Source: Arthrobacter sp. AFG7.2 (GTDB lineage: Bacteria; Actinomycetota; Actinomycetes; Actinomycetales; Micrococcaceae). From it: 64,000 nt of DNA. Where the stretch lies: assembly GCF_002892835.1 (NCBI RefSeq), contig NZ_PJMB01000007.1, positions 156,061-220,060 of the forward strand, given 5' to 3'. A model generated the notes under the pieces. That model was not told where the DNA came from and did not search any database. It saw only the letters and a list, made by a program, of their open reading frames with translations. The position numbers and the translations under genes are program-made. Of this stretch, positions 42,061 through 51,162 are shown in pieces. Every line of letters begins with the position of its first letter. The first letter of the stretch is position 1.

Positions 42061-43407
42061 CTAGACGGTGGCCGGTACGGGCCGTGCCTCGGTTTCCTCG
42101 GCGGCCGGGGCGCCGTGTCCGGCGATCATGGTCTGCTCGTCGAAGGGCAGTTCACCGGAGAGCACCTGGTTGACCTGGGTGCCGTCGATCTCCTTGACCC
42201 ATGTGCCGATCAGGACGGTGGCGACAGCGTTGCCGGTGAAGTTGGTCAGGGCGCGGGCTTCTGACATGAAGCGGTCGATGCCCACGATCATGCCCACGCC
42301 GCCCAGCAGTTCCGGCTTGTGGGCCTGGAGGCCGGCAGCCAGCGTGGCGAGGCCTGCGCCGGTGACGCCGGCTGCACCCTTGGAGGCAATGATCATGAAG
42401 ATCAGCAGGGAGACCTGTGCGCCAAGATCCAGCGGTGTGCCCATGGCGTTGGCTACGAACAGGGATGCCATGGTCAGGTAGATCGCTGTGCCGTCCAGGT
42501 TGAAGGAGTAGCCGGTGGGTACCGTGACGCCGACAACGGGCTTGGAGACACCAAGGTGTTCCATCTTGGCGATGAGGCGGGGCAGTGCTGCCTCGGAGGA
42601 GGAAGTGGAGAAGATGAGCAGGTATTCGCGGCCCAGGTACTTCATCAGCTTGAAGATGTTGACACCGGTGACCACCTTGAGCAGACCGCCCAGGATGATC
42701 ACGATGAACAGGGCGCAGGTGATGTAGAAGGCAGCCATCAGGGTGAACATGCTGACGATGGCCTGGAAACCGGTAGCGCCGACGACGGCTGCGATGGCAC
42801 CGAAGGCACCGACGGGTGCCAGCCACATGATCATGATCAGGATGCGGAAGACGAGAACCTGTCCGTGGCCGATGGCCTTGAGGATGGGAGCGCCCTGGGG
42901 GCCCATCTTCTGCAGTGCGAAACCTACCAGGAGGGCTGCAAAGAGCGTCGGCAGAACCGGAATGTCGCCGGGGATGATTCCCAGGAGGAAGGCGACGGTG
43001 CTGTCGACTTCCGCTTTCTTCGTGGGGTCGTAGGGAGCGAGCTTCAGTCCCTCACCCGGGTGGATCAGGTTGCCCACAACCAGGCCGATTGCGAGCGCAA
43101 ACGTCGACATAAGGACGAAGTAGCCGAGCGCCAGCCCGCCCACCTTGCCCACGGTGGCAGCCTTGGCGATGGACCCGATGCCGAGGACGATGGTGCAGAA
43201 AATGATGGGCGCGATCATCATCTTGATCAGCTTGATGAATCCGTCACCGAGCGGTTTGAGTGATTTACCGACCTCGGGGAACATGAGGCCTACCACGGCG
43301 CCGAGAATGACGGCGGCGATGACCGCAATATAGAGGTAATGGGACTTGTCGATGCCCTTGCGCCGCGTCTTCACGGTGTCAAGCGACTCTCCTCGTTGAG
43401 AAGCCAT
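42061..43407 (-). CDS. dctA: C4-dicarboxylate/H+ (or Na+) symporter DctA
   Basis: Inner-membrane carrier of the dicarboxylate/amino acid:cation symporter family, importing succinate, fumarate or malate. 448 residues with about eight membrane helices and two re-entrant loops. Family motifs: FSTSSSEAALPRLIAKMEHL (serine-rich hairpin), GYSFNLDGTAIYLT (substrate/cation binding) and SKGAAGVTGAGL. ATG at 43407 follows GGAGACAC. It is divergent from a CitA/DcuS-type sensor kinase and response regulator, the usual control of dctA. Glutamate transporters of the same family are the main alternative; the regulatory context favours dicarboxylates. Confidence 0.93.
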   Translation of the reverse strand: MASQRGESLDTVKTRRKGIDKSHYLYIAVIAAVILGAVVGLMFPEVGKSLKPLGDGFIKLIKMMIAPIIFCTIVLGIGSIAKAATVGKVGGLALGYFVLMSTFALAIGLVVGNLIHPGEGLKLAPYDPTKKAEVDSTVAFLLGIIPGDIPVLPTLFAALLVGFALQKMGPQGAPILKAIGHGQVLVFRILIMIMWLAPVGAFGAIAAVVGATGFQAIVSMFTLMAAFYITCALFIVIILGGLLKVVTGVNIFKLMKYLGREYLLIFSTSSSEAALPRLIAKMEHLGVSKPVVGVTVPTGYSFNLDGTAIYLTMASLFVANAMGTPLDLGAQVSLLIFMIIASKGAAGVTGAGLATLAAGLQAHKPELLGGVGMIVGIDRFMSEARALTNFTGNAVATVLIGTWVKEIDGTQVNQVLSGELPFDEQTMIAGHGAPAAEETEARPVPATV

Positions 43408-43589
43408 GATGTGTCTCCTTATGGATAATCTGATAGACGCTGCGGCACAGTCTCTGGGCTCTACACGTCCTCCGGTGTGATATCCATCATTGGGTACGCC
43501 GTGACCCAGCTCACCGTTGCGTTCATATTGGTCGCGGCGCTCACGCTTTTCTTAGGAATGGCGCCTGGAAAGGTCGCCGGGAGGTACAG

Positions 43590-45224
43590 ATGATCCACCC
43601 CTGGAGTATCGCCCGCCGGCTCTTCGTCGCGAACCTGTTGATCGTGGTGGTGTTTATCGCCGTCGCCGGTTCGGCCACTTTCGTTGACGCCCGTGACCGG
43701 ACCTATGACGAGGCGGGCCGGCGGATGGCGGGGATCGCTGCCGCTATCGCGTCCAGCCCGCTGGTACTGGAGGCAGCCGCCGGACCTGACCCCACGGCGT
43801 CACTGCAGCCCTATGCCAGGGACGTCATGGCAGCAGCCGACGCCGACTTTGTCACCATCATGGCGCCGGACAGGACCCGGTGGACACATCCGCGCGATGA
43901 GGAAATTGGCCGGCCGTATATTGGCTCCATTGATGCCGCCCTGCGGGGTGAGCAGTTCACGGAAGTGACGGCGGGAACCCTGGGCCCGTCGGTGCGGACC
44001 ATCGTCCCGGTCAAGGATGCCGCAGGTGACGTCAGGGCACTGGTGGCAGCGGGCGTCACGGTACGCACAGTTGACGTTGCCTTCGCCGGACGGCTGCCTG
44101 CGCTGCTGTCGATTGGCCTTGCCCTGCTGGTGGGGGGATCACTGGCCTCGTGGCTGCTGGGACGGTATCTCCGCCGGGTGACCCGGGGCTGGGGCCCGGA
44201 GCAACTGTCGCAGCTGTTCGCCTACTATGAATCGGTCCTGCACTCCGTGCGGGAAGGTTTGATCCTCATTGACACCAAGGGCAGGGTGGTGATGTACAAC
44301 GACCAGGCCGCGGAACTGCTGGGCCTCGAAGGCGCCGGGAGCAAGGACCCCACACGGCCGCCGTCGCTCGCGGAACTTCCGGTTGAGGAGGAGCTCCGGG
44401 ACCTGTTTGAGTCCGGGCGGATCGCCAAGGACGAGATCATCCTCTATGGTTCCCGCGTCCTGGTGGTTAACCAGGGACCGGCAAGGGCACCCGGGTCTCC
44501 CGGGTCCCGGGGTAAGGCACAGGTTTACGGCACGGTGGCCACGCTGCGGGACCGGACCGAAATTGAAGCACTGGGCAACGAACTGGAAACCATGCGGACG
44601 CTTTCGGGCGCGCTCCGGGCCCAGACCCACGAACACGCCAACAGGCTTCACACCATGGTCTCGCTCCTGGAACTTGGCCGCACGCAGGAAGCCCTGGACT
44701 TCGCCACCCGCGACCTGGAACTGAGCCAGCAGCTGACCGATGACATGGTCAGCTCAGTCGATGAGCCTGTCCTGGGAGCCCTGGTCATGGGAAAGGTGGC
44801 TGAGGCCCACGAACGCGGGGTCCAGCTCGATGTTTCCACGCTCGGTTCCGGTACTGTAGCGGGGGTAGCTGTGCAGGACCTCGTCACGATCCTGGGAAAC
44901 CTGCTGGACAACGCGATTGACGCGGCGGCAGATGCGCCTCCACCGCGGCGTGTGGAGCTGACAGTGGAGTCGGACGAGGAAGGGCTGGACATCGCGGTCC
45001 ACGATTCCGGTGCTGTCCTGGATGCCAGGTCCGCCGACACGATCTTCCGTCACGGTTTCAGCACCAAGCCTTCGGGGCCCGGCGGGCGCGGAATCGGGCT
45101 GGCGCTGGTCCGGCAGGCCGTGCAACGGCTGGGAGGGACCCTGACCGTTAATGGACGGCGCGGAGCGAAGTTCGAAGTCTTTCTTCCCGCAACGGCGTCA
45201 CCGCAGAAGGAGCAGTCACCGTGA
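43590..45224 (+). CDS. CitA/DcuS-family sensor histidine kinase
   Basis: Membrane sensor, 544 residues. Membrane segment 1 (about residues 9-30), a periplasmic PDC/Cache-type sensor domain (about 31-165, with GPSVRTIVPVKDAAG), membrane segment 2 (about 170-192), a cytoplasmic PAS domain (VREGLILIDTKGRVVMYNDQAAELLG), then the kinase core. The phospho-acceptor His is near residue 347 in RAQTHEHANRLHTM, typical of the citrate/fumarate sensor class, and the ATPase has NLLDNAIDAA and GRGIGLALV. ATG at 43590 has GGGAGG upstream. It overlaps its response regulator by 4 bases. Adjacent dctA suggests a C4-dicarboxylate signal. Confidence 0.93.
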   Translation: MIHPWSIARRLFVANLLIVVVFIAVAGSATFVDARDRTYDEAGRRMAGIAAAIASSPLVLEAAAGPDPTASLQPYARDVMAAADADFVTIMAPDRTRWTHPRDEEIGRPYIGSIDAALRGEQFTEVTAGTLGPSVRTIVPVKDAAGDVRALVAAGVTVRTVDVAFAGRLPALLSIGLALLVGGSLASWLLGRYLRRVTRGWGPEQLSQLFAYYESVLHSVREGLILIDTKGRVVMYNDQAAELLGLEGAGSKDPTRPPSLAELPVEEELRDLFESGRIAKDEIILYGSRVLVVNQGPARAPGSPGSRGKAQVYGTVATLRDRTEIEALGNELETMRTLSGALRAQTHEHANRLHTMVSLLELGRTQEALDFATRDLELSQQLTDDMVSSVDEPVLGALVMGKVAEAHERGVQLDVSTLGSGTVAGVAVQDLVTILGNLLDNAIDAAADAPPPRRVELTVESDEEGLDIAVHDSGAVLDARSADTIFRHGFSTKPSGPGGRGIGLALVRQAVQRLGGTLTVNGRRGAKFEVFLPATASPQKEQSP

Positions 45225-45934
45225 GCAACATCCGGGTCCTCGTTGTTGAGGACGAGGCCATCGCCGCGGCAGCCCATGCAGCCTACATTGGCCGGTTGCC
45301 GGGTTTCGAGCTCGCTGGACGCGCCCCGGACGGCCAGTCTGCCCTTCGGCTGCTCACTGAACTGTCGGCGGCAGGCAACCCTGTGGAGCTGGTCCTCCTG
45401 GACATGAACCTGCCGGATCTCCACGGCCTGGACATCGCCCGGCGGATGCGTGCGTCCGGCATCCTGGCGGACATCATTGCCATCACGGCCGTCCGGGAGC
45501 TGGCGATCGTACGGAGCGCCGTGGCCATCGGCGTGGTGCAGTACCTGATCAAGCCCTTTACGTTCGCAACGTTCGCGGACAAGCTGGAAAGCTACCGCCA
45601 GTTCCGGCAGCAGCTTGCAGGCACCAACGCCGGGACAGGGAAGGCAGGTGCGTCCCAAAGCGATGTGGACCAGGCATTCGCCAGCCTGCGGGCACCGTCG
45701 GAGCTGCCTCTGCCCAAGGGACTCTCGGTGTCGACCCTTGGCTCGGTCCAGGATTTCGTCAAGCAGCAGCGCGATGCTGTCTCCGCCACGGAAGTGATGG
45801 ACGCCCTGGGCATGTCCCGCGTTACTGCCCGCCGTTACCTGGAGTACCTGGCAGATGCGGGGGCTGTTTCCAGGACTGCCCGCTACGGAACCCCGGGCAG
45901 GCCGGAAAACGAGTACCGCTGGAGCGGACGCTAG
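45221..45934 (+). CDS. CitB/DcuR-family response regulator
   Basis: Partner of the upstream kinase, 237 residues. The receiver domain has the acidic pair VVEDE (9-12), phospho-acceptor Asp61 in LLDMNLPD and the conserved Lys in YLIKPF. The C-terminal HTH (VSATEVMDALGMSRVTARRYLEYL) is of the CitB/DctR kind. GTG start overlaps the kinase stop. The stop codon overlaps the prpE stop on the other strand (shared CTAG). Probable target: the dctA promoter, and possibly prpE. Confidence 0.93.
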   Translation: MSNIRVLVVEDEAIAAAAHAAYIGRLPGFELAGRAPDGQSALRLLTELSAAGNPVELVLLDMNLPDLHGLDIARRMRASGILADIIAITAVRELAIVRSAVAIGVVQYLIKPFTFATFADKLESYRQFRQQLAGTNAGTGKAGASQSDVDQAFASLRAPSELPLPKGLSVSTLGSVQDFVKQQRDAVSATEVMDALGMSRVTARRYLEYLADAGAVSRTARYGTPGRPENEYRWSGR

Positions 45935-47850
45935 CCCGTGCCGCCGCGCTGCTGGTCCCTGTGGACGCCAGGGCGGAGGCTGCCGATCAGCTGGTCAATC
46001 ACCCCGGCGTCCTCGATCGTGGACGGCACTGTGTACTCCTCGCCGTCGGCAATCTGGCGCATGGTTTTGCGCAGGATTTTCCCTGACCGGGTCTTGGGCA
46101 GGGCGTCCACAACGGTCACATGCTTGAAGTCTGCAACAGCGCCAATGTCCCTGCGGACCAGCGCGATCAGATCCCTGACCAGGACATCTTCGGACACCTC
46201 AACCCCTGACTTCAGCACTACGTAGCCGCTGGGGCGCTGGCCCTTCAGGGGATCTGCCAGGCCAATCACCGCGCACTCAGCCACGGCCGGATGCTGCCCG
46301 ATGACCTGTTCCATGGCGCCAGTGGACAGCCGGTGCCCCGCAACATTGATGACGTCATCCGTTCGTCCCATCACGAACACGTAGCCGTCCCCGTCCCGGT
46401 AACCGGAGTCCCCCGTGGCGTAATACCCCTCAAATGCCTGCAGGTAGGAGGAGATGTACCTTTCGTCGTCGCCCCACAACGTGGCCAGCGTGCCGGGCGG
46501 CAGTGGCAGTCCGAGCACGATGTTGCCTTCGGTGCCGTTTTCCACCTCTTCCCCCAGGCCGTCCACGATGGTCAGCCTGAATCCGGGCATGGGAACGCTG
46601 GGTGAGCCTGCCTTGACGGGCAGTTTTTCCAGTCCCCGTGGATTGGCGCAGATGGCCCAGCCCGTTTCGGTCTGCCACCAGTGGTCCACCACGGGAACGC
46701 CCACTGTTCGGGAGGCCCAGTGGAACGTGTCCGTATCCAGCCGCTCACCGGCGGTAAAGAGGGTGCGCAGGCTGGAGATGTCGTAGTTCCGCAGTAGGCC
46801 TGCTTCCGGGTCCGCCTTCCGGATGGCCCGCAGTGCCGTAGGCGCAGTAAACAGCACGTTGACGCCGTGGTCCTGGACCACACGCCAAAAGGCGCCTGCA
46901 TCCGGCGTTCCGACCGGTTTTCCTTCGTAGAGGACGGTGGTGGCACCGGCCAGCAGCGGGCCGTAGACGATGTACGAGTGCCCCACCACCCAGCCGACAT
47001 CGGAGGCGGTCCACATCACGTCGCCGGGGCCGACGTCGTAGATGTTTTCCATGGTCCAGCTGAGCGCGACGGCGTGCCCTCCGTTGTCGCGCACCACTCC
47101 CTTAGGGGTCCCCGTGGTACCTGAGGTGTAGAGGATGTACAGCGGGTCCGTGGCGGCGACATCCACCGGGGCTGCCGGTTCCGCAGCTGCAAGTTCGGAG
47201 TTCCAGTCCAGCCAGCCGTGATCGCCCGCCGAGGCTGCAAAGCCTTCCCGCTCCTTGACGATCACGGGGAGGTCCGGCATGCCGGCGAGGCTGAGGGCTT
47301 CGGCGACCGCGGGGAGGTATTCAATCCGGCGTGACGGTTCGATTCCGCCGGAAGCTGTGACCACAACAGCAGGAGCAGCGTCCCGGATGCGCGCCGCGAG
47401 TTCCTTGGGTGCGAATCCGCCGAATACCACTGAGTGGACCGCTCCAAGCCGTGCCGTTGCCAGCATGGCGATGGCAGCCTCGGGAATCATCGGCATATAG
47501 ATCACCACCCGGTCCCCTTTGCCCACCCCCCGGCGGCGGAGGGCACCCGCGAAGCGTGCGACCAGCCCGGTGAGTTCCGCGTAGCTGAAGCGTTCCCGGG
47601 TGCCAAGCATTGCGGAATCGTAAATGAGCGCATCCTGCTCTCCCCGGCCTGCCTCCACGTGGCGGTCCAGGGCGTTGTACGAGGTATTGAGGGTGCCGTC
47701 CGGAAACCAGCCGTACAGTGGAGCCCTGCCTGAATCCAGCGCAATGCCCGGCGGCCTGGTCCAGGAAAGCTGTGAGGCTGCCTTGAGCCAAAACTCCCCG
47801 GGCTCCGCAAGGCTTTGTTCGTAGGTGTTTCGATAGCTATCGGTAACCAT
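45931..47850 (-). CDS. prpE: Propionate--CoA ligase PrpE
   Basis: AMP-forming acyl-CoA synthetase converting propionate to propionyl-CoA, feeding the 2-methylcitrate cycle. 639 residues. The AMP motif YILYTSGTTGTPKGVV is near residues 235-250, WWQTETGWAI near 385-395, and the C-terminal catalytic Lys lies in LPKTRSGKILRK near 600. Full-length family member with the N-terminal ACS domain (YEQSLAEPGEFWLKAA). ATG at 47850. It is divergent from the GntR-prpDBC operon and converges on the response regulator. Acetyl-CoA synthetase is the main alternative; prp context supports propionate. Confidence 0.93.
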   Translation of the reverse strand: MVTDSYRNTYEQSLAEPGEFWLKAASQLSWTRPPGIALDSGRAPLYGWFPDGTLNTSYNALDRHVEAGRGEQDALIYDSAMLGTRERFSYAELTGLVARFAGALRRRGVGKGDRVVIYMPMIPEAAIAMLATARLGAVHSVVFGGFAPKELAARIRDAAPAVVVTASGGIEPSRRIEYLPAVAEALSLAGMPDLPVIVKEREGFAASAGDHGWLDWNSELAAAEPAAPVDVAATDPLYILYTSGTTGTPKGVVRDNGGHAVALSWTMENIYDVGPGDVMWTASDVGWVVGHSYIVYGPLLAGATTVLYEGKPVGTPDAGAFWRVVQDHGVNVLFTAPTALRAIRKADPEAGLLRNYDISSLRTLFTAGERLDTDTFHWASRTVGVPVVDHWWQTETGWAICANPRGLEKLPVKAGSPSVPMPGFRLTIVDGLGEEVENGTEGNIVLGLPLPPGTLATLWGDDERYISSYLQAFEGYYATGDSGYRDGDGYVFVMGRTDDVINVAGHRLSTGAMEQVIGQHPAVAECAVIGLADPLKGQRPSGYVVLKSGVEVSEDVLVRDLIALVRRDIGAVADFKHVTVVDALPKTRSGKILRKTMRQIADGEEYTVPSTIEDAGVIDQLIGSLRPGVHRDQQRGGTG

Positions 47851-47922
47851 GAAAATGCATCCCGTCCACGACGTTGTGTTGACGCCATGCTAGCCGGTGA
47901 CGGTGAGCTGTCACAAGAGGTC

Positions 47923-47994
47923 TGTATACATGAAGCGCTTAAAAGTGCTTTCCGTCGTTCTTTCTACTGCTTTTTCTGCCGGTTGTGTATACAC
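47923..47994. promoter_or_regulatory. Operator pair with GTATAC core between prpE and the GntR gene
   Basis: Two palindromes share the core GTATAC: TGTATACA (47923-47930) and GTGTATACAC (47985-47994), 62 bases apart and both followed by a T/CTGAAG-like sequence. Between them, beside the first, an 18-base near-palindrome AAGCGCTTAAAAGTGCTT (47933-47950) is symmetric at 16 positions. Divergent prpE and the regulator gene both start from here. The GntR product is the obvious candidate to bind. Confidence 0.6.
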
Positions 47995-48025
47995 TGAAGG
48001 GGTCGAATACCGAAGGGAGGCAACG

Positions 48026-48685
48026 ATGCGCGCCAGTGACAGGGCTTATGCCGCCTTACGTGACGACATCACCGAGTGGCGCCTCCTGCCAGGCACGGTG
48101 CTGGCGGAAGTGGAACAGTCAGAACGCCTTGGTGTCTCCCGCACTCCGCTGCGGGAGGCGCTCAGCAGGCTCACGGCGGAAGGACTGACGACGACGGCCG
48201 GCGGCCGCGGCGTCGTGGTCACCGACGTTTCGCTCGATGACATCGATGAACTATTCGAGCTTCGGGAAACACTGGAGTGCAAAGCCGCAGCCCTTGCCGC
48301 CGAACGTGGCGATGCAGCCGTCTTCCTGCAGCTGCATAAGGAACTCCTTGAAGCTCCGGCCCTGATTGACAGCAACGACCCGGGACGGCACGCCTACTAC
48401 GATCTCGCGGGACGCCTCGACGCCGCCATCGACGCCGCCGTGTCCAACTCATACCTGGCCCAGGCCATGCGCGGGCTTCGCGTGCACCTGGTCCGCGTGC
48501 GCCGGCTGGCAGCAGACGACGCGCAACGGCTCACGTCCGCTGCAGCCGAGCACGCAGCGATCGCCGAAGCTATTGCTGCCCGCAATCCGCGCCTGGCGGA
48601 GGCCGCCACTATCCTCCACCTGCACCGAAGCCTTTCGCACGTCAAAAACACGCACACACCTCATGACAAGGAGCACCATGGTTAA
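48026..48685 (+). CDS. GntR-family regulator (FCD/VanR type) of the propionate genes
   Basis: Transcriptional regulator of 219 residues. ATG at 48026 has GGAGG 6 bases upstream. The N-terminal winged helix contains [29 protein letters not shown], the GntR signature, and the C-terminal all-helical FCD domain ([19 protein letters not shown]...) is a metal/ligand domain for small acids. It overlaps prpD by 8 bases, so the regulator is the first gene of prpDBC. Ligand probably propionate, 2-methylcitrate or a related acid (inference). Confidence 0.9.
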   Translation: MRASDRAYAALRDDITEWRLLPGTVLAEVEQSERLGVSRTPLREALSRLTAEGLTTTAGGRGVVVTDVSLDDIDELFELRETLECKAAALAAERGDAAVFLQLHKELLEAPALIDSNDPGRHAYYDLAGRLDAAIDAAVSNSYLAQAMRGLRVHLVRVRRLAADDAQRLTSAAAEHAAIAEAIAARNPRLAEAATILHLHRSLSHVKNTHTPHDKEHHG

Positions 48686-50198
48686 GGAACACCACGTCCG
48701 GGTTTACAAGAGCGAGGAAAACCTGCCCCGCGAGGAGCAGCTTGCTTACAAGATCGCGATGGTCGCCACCGATCCCGTCGCGGTCACGGCAGAGGTCACC
48801 GACATGGTGATCAACCGGATTATCGACAACGCCTCGGTGGCCATTGCGTCCCTGAACCGTGGCCCGATTGTGGCAGCCCGTGCCCAGGCCCTGGCCCACG
48901 GACCCAGCACCGGTGGCAAAGGCGCCAACGTGTTTGGCATCGGCGAGCGCGTTTCACCCGAGTGGGCGGCATGGGCCAACGGGGTGGCGGTACGGGAACT
49001 GGATTACCATGACACCTTCCTCGCGGCCGACTACTCACACCCGGGAGACAACATCCCGCCGATCCTTGCTGTCGCGCAGCATGCAGGGTCCAGCGGGCAG
49101 GACCTCATCCGCGGCATCGCCACCGGGTACGAGATCCAGGTAAACCTGGTCAAGGCCATCTGCCTGCACAAGCACAAGATTGACCATGTGGCGCATCTTG
49201 GCCCGTCTGCAGCGGCGGGCATCGGCACCCTGCTGGGGCTCGACGTCGAGACTATCTTCCAGTCGGTCGGCCAGGGCCTGCACACCACCACCGCAACCAG
49301 GCAGTCCCGCAAGGGCGAGATCTCCACGTGGAAGGCGCACGCGCCGGCGTTCGCGGGCAAGATGGCCGTGGAAGCAGCCGACCGTGCAATGCGGGGACAG
49401 ACCTCCCCCGTGCCCATCTATGAAGGTGAGGACGGCGTCATCGCCTGGCTGCTGGATGGTCCGGAGGCCTCCTACCTGGTCCCGCTGCCCGAGGCCGGGG
49501 AAGCCAAGCGCGCCATCCTGGACACCTACACGAAGGAACATTCCGCCGAGTACCAGGCACAGGCCTGGATTGACCTGGCCCGGAAACTCAACCGTGAGCA
49601 CCCCGAAGCCACGGACGCGGCCAACGTGAAGTCCGTCCTGATCAGGACGAGCCACCACACCCACTACGTCATCGGTTCCGGGGCCAACGATCCCCAGAAG
49701 TACGATCCGAAGGCCAGCCGGGAAACCCTGGACCACTCCATCCCGTACATCTTCACGGTCGCCCTGCAGGACGGTGCCTGGCACCACGTTGACTCCTACT
49801 CCCCGGAGCGCGCCGGACGGCCGGACACCGTGGACCTGTGGCAGAAGGTCAGCACCGAGGAAGACCCCGAGTGGACCCGCCGTTACCACTCGCTGGACAT
49901 CTCCGAGAAGGCCTTCGGCGGTTCCGTGGAGATCGTCCTTACCGACGGCACCGTCATTACGGACGAAATCGCCGTCGCTGACGCCCATCCCCTCGGCGCC
50001 CGTCCCTTCGCACGCGCTGAATACATCAACAAATTCCGGACCCTGGCCGCAGGCCTCGTGGAGGAAGCTGAAATCGAAAGGTTCCTGGCCGCCGTCGAAC
50101 GCCTCCCCGAACTGGCGGCCGGCGAACTTGACCAGCTGAACATCGCTGCCGCCCCCGGCGTCATCGATCCGGCCGCCGCACCGAAGGGCCTGTTCTGA
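48678..50198 (+). CDS. prpD: 2-methylcitrate dehydratase PrpD
   Basis: Dehydrates 2-methylcitrate to 2-methyl-cis-aconitate in propionate degradation. 506 residues, MmgE/PrpD family, with [29 protein letters not shown], the conserved catalytic-region segment, near residues 95-125, and [24 protein letters not shown] near 195-218. ATG at 48678 has AAGGAG 5 bases upstream. It is followed by prpB in a TGATG overlap. Hydration to 2-methylisocitrate must come from an aconitase elsewhere, since no acnD/prpF is present. Confidence 0.95.
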   Translation: MVKEHHVRVYKSEENLPREEQLAYKIAMVATDPVAVTAEVTDMVINRIIDNASVAIASLNRGPIVAARAQALAHGPSTGGKGANVFGIGERVSPEWAAWANGVAVRELDYHDTFLAADYSHPGDNIPPILAVAQHAGSSGQDLIRGIATGYEIQVNLVKAICLHKHKIDHVAHLGPSAAAGIGTLLGLDVETIFQSVGQGLHTTTATRQSRKGEISTWKAHAPAFAGKMAVEAADRAMRGQTSPVPIYEGEDGVIAWLLDGPEASYLVPLPEAGEAKRAILDTYTKEHSAEYQAQAWIDLARKLNREHPEATDAANVKSVLIRTSHHTHYVIGSGANDPQKYDPKASRETLDHSIPYIFTVALQDGAWHHVDSYSPERAGRPDTVDLWQKVSTEEDPEWTRRYHSLDISEKAFGGSVEIVLTDGTVITDEIAVADAHPLGARPFARAEYINKFRTLAAGLVEEAEIERFLAAVERLPELAAGELDQLNIAAAPGVIDPAAAPKGLF

Positions 50199-51103
50199 TG
50201 CTGTATTCCAAGACCACCCCCGAGCAGAAGCGGCTTCGCTTCCGGGAGCTTCTGGCATCCGGCACCATCCAGCAGTTTCCCGGTGCCTTCAGCCCGCTCT
50301 CGGCCCGGCTCATCGAGGAAAAGGGCTTCGCGGGGGTGTACATCTCCGGCGCAGTCCTCGCCAACGACCTCGGGCTGCCGGACATCGGCCTGACCACCCT
50401 CACGGAGGTAGCCACCCGCGCCGGGCAGATCGCCAGAATGACGGACCTGCCCGCCATCGTTGATGCCGACACGGGCTTCGGTGAACCCATGAACGTGGCC
50501 CGTACCGTCCAGGAGATCGAGAATGCCGGCCTGGCCGGCCTGCACATTGAGGACCAGTTCAACCCCAAGCGCTGCGGTCACCTGGACGGGAAAAACGTGG
50601 TGGACCTGGAGACAGCCACGAAGCGTATCCGTGCTGCTGCGGATGCCCGCCGGGATCCCAACTTCCTGATCATGGCCCGTACCGATATCCGGGCAACAGA
50701 CGGACTGGCAGCGGCGCAGGAACGGGCCAAAGCACTCGTGCAGGCCGGCGCTGATGCAATTTTCCCCGAGGCGATGGCCACCCTGGACGAGTTCCAGGCC
50801 ATCCGTGACGCCGTGGACGTGCCCATCCTGGCCAACATGACGGAGTTCGGGAAGAGCGATCTCTTTACGGTGGACCAGCTGGCAGCAGTGGGGGTGAACA
50901 TGGTGATTTATCCGGTCACCCTGCTCCGTAGTGCCATGGGCGCTGCTGAGCGTACGCTGGACTCGATCAAGGCTGAGGGAACGCAGGAGGCACAGGTTGG
51001 CAGCATGCTGACCCGTGCGCGGTTGTACGATCTCGTCGATTACGAGGCCTACAACCGTTTCGACACCGGGGTCTTCAATTTCCAGGTCCCGGGCAAGCAC
51101 TAA
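50198..51103 (+). CDS. prpB: Methylisocitrate lyase PrpB
   Basis: Splits 2-methylisocitrate into pyruvate and succinate. 301 residues of the isocitrate lyase/PEP mutase superfamily. The catalytic Cys is in KRCGH (about residue 126), and Asp residues bind Mg in VDADTGFG and IEDQ. Start ATG overlaps the prpD stop by one base. A 16-base perfect palindrome (51113-51128) follows its stop and precedes prpC. Confidence 0.95.
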   Translation: MLYSKTTPEQKRLRFRELLASGTIQQFPGAFSPLSARLIEEKGFAGVYISGAVLANDLGLPDIGLTTLTEVATRAGQIARMTDLPAIVDADTGFGEPMNVARTVQEIENAGLAGLHIEDQFNPKRCGHLDGKNVVDLETATKRIRAAADARRDPNFLIMARTDIRATDGLAAAQERAKALVQAGADAIFPEAMATLDEFQAIRDAVDVPILANMTEFGKSDLFTVDQLAAVGVNMVIYPVTLLRSAMGAAERTLDSIKAEGTQEAQVGSMLTRARLYDLVDYEAYNRFDTGVFNFQVPGKH

Positions 51104-51162
51104 AGGACCACCGCCGGCCGCGGCCGGCATCCGAAAGGCGACAGGAACAAGGGAGTTTCAGC

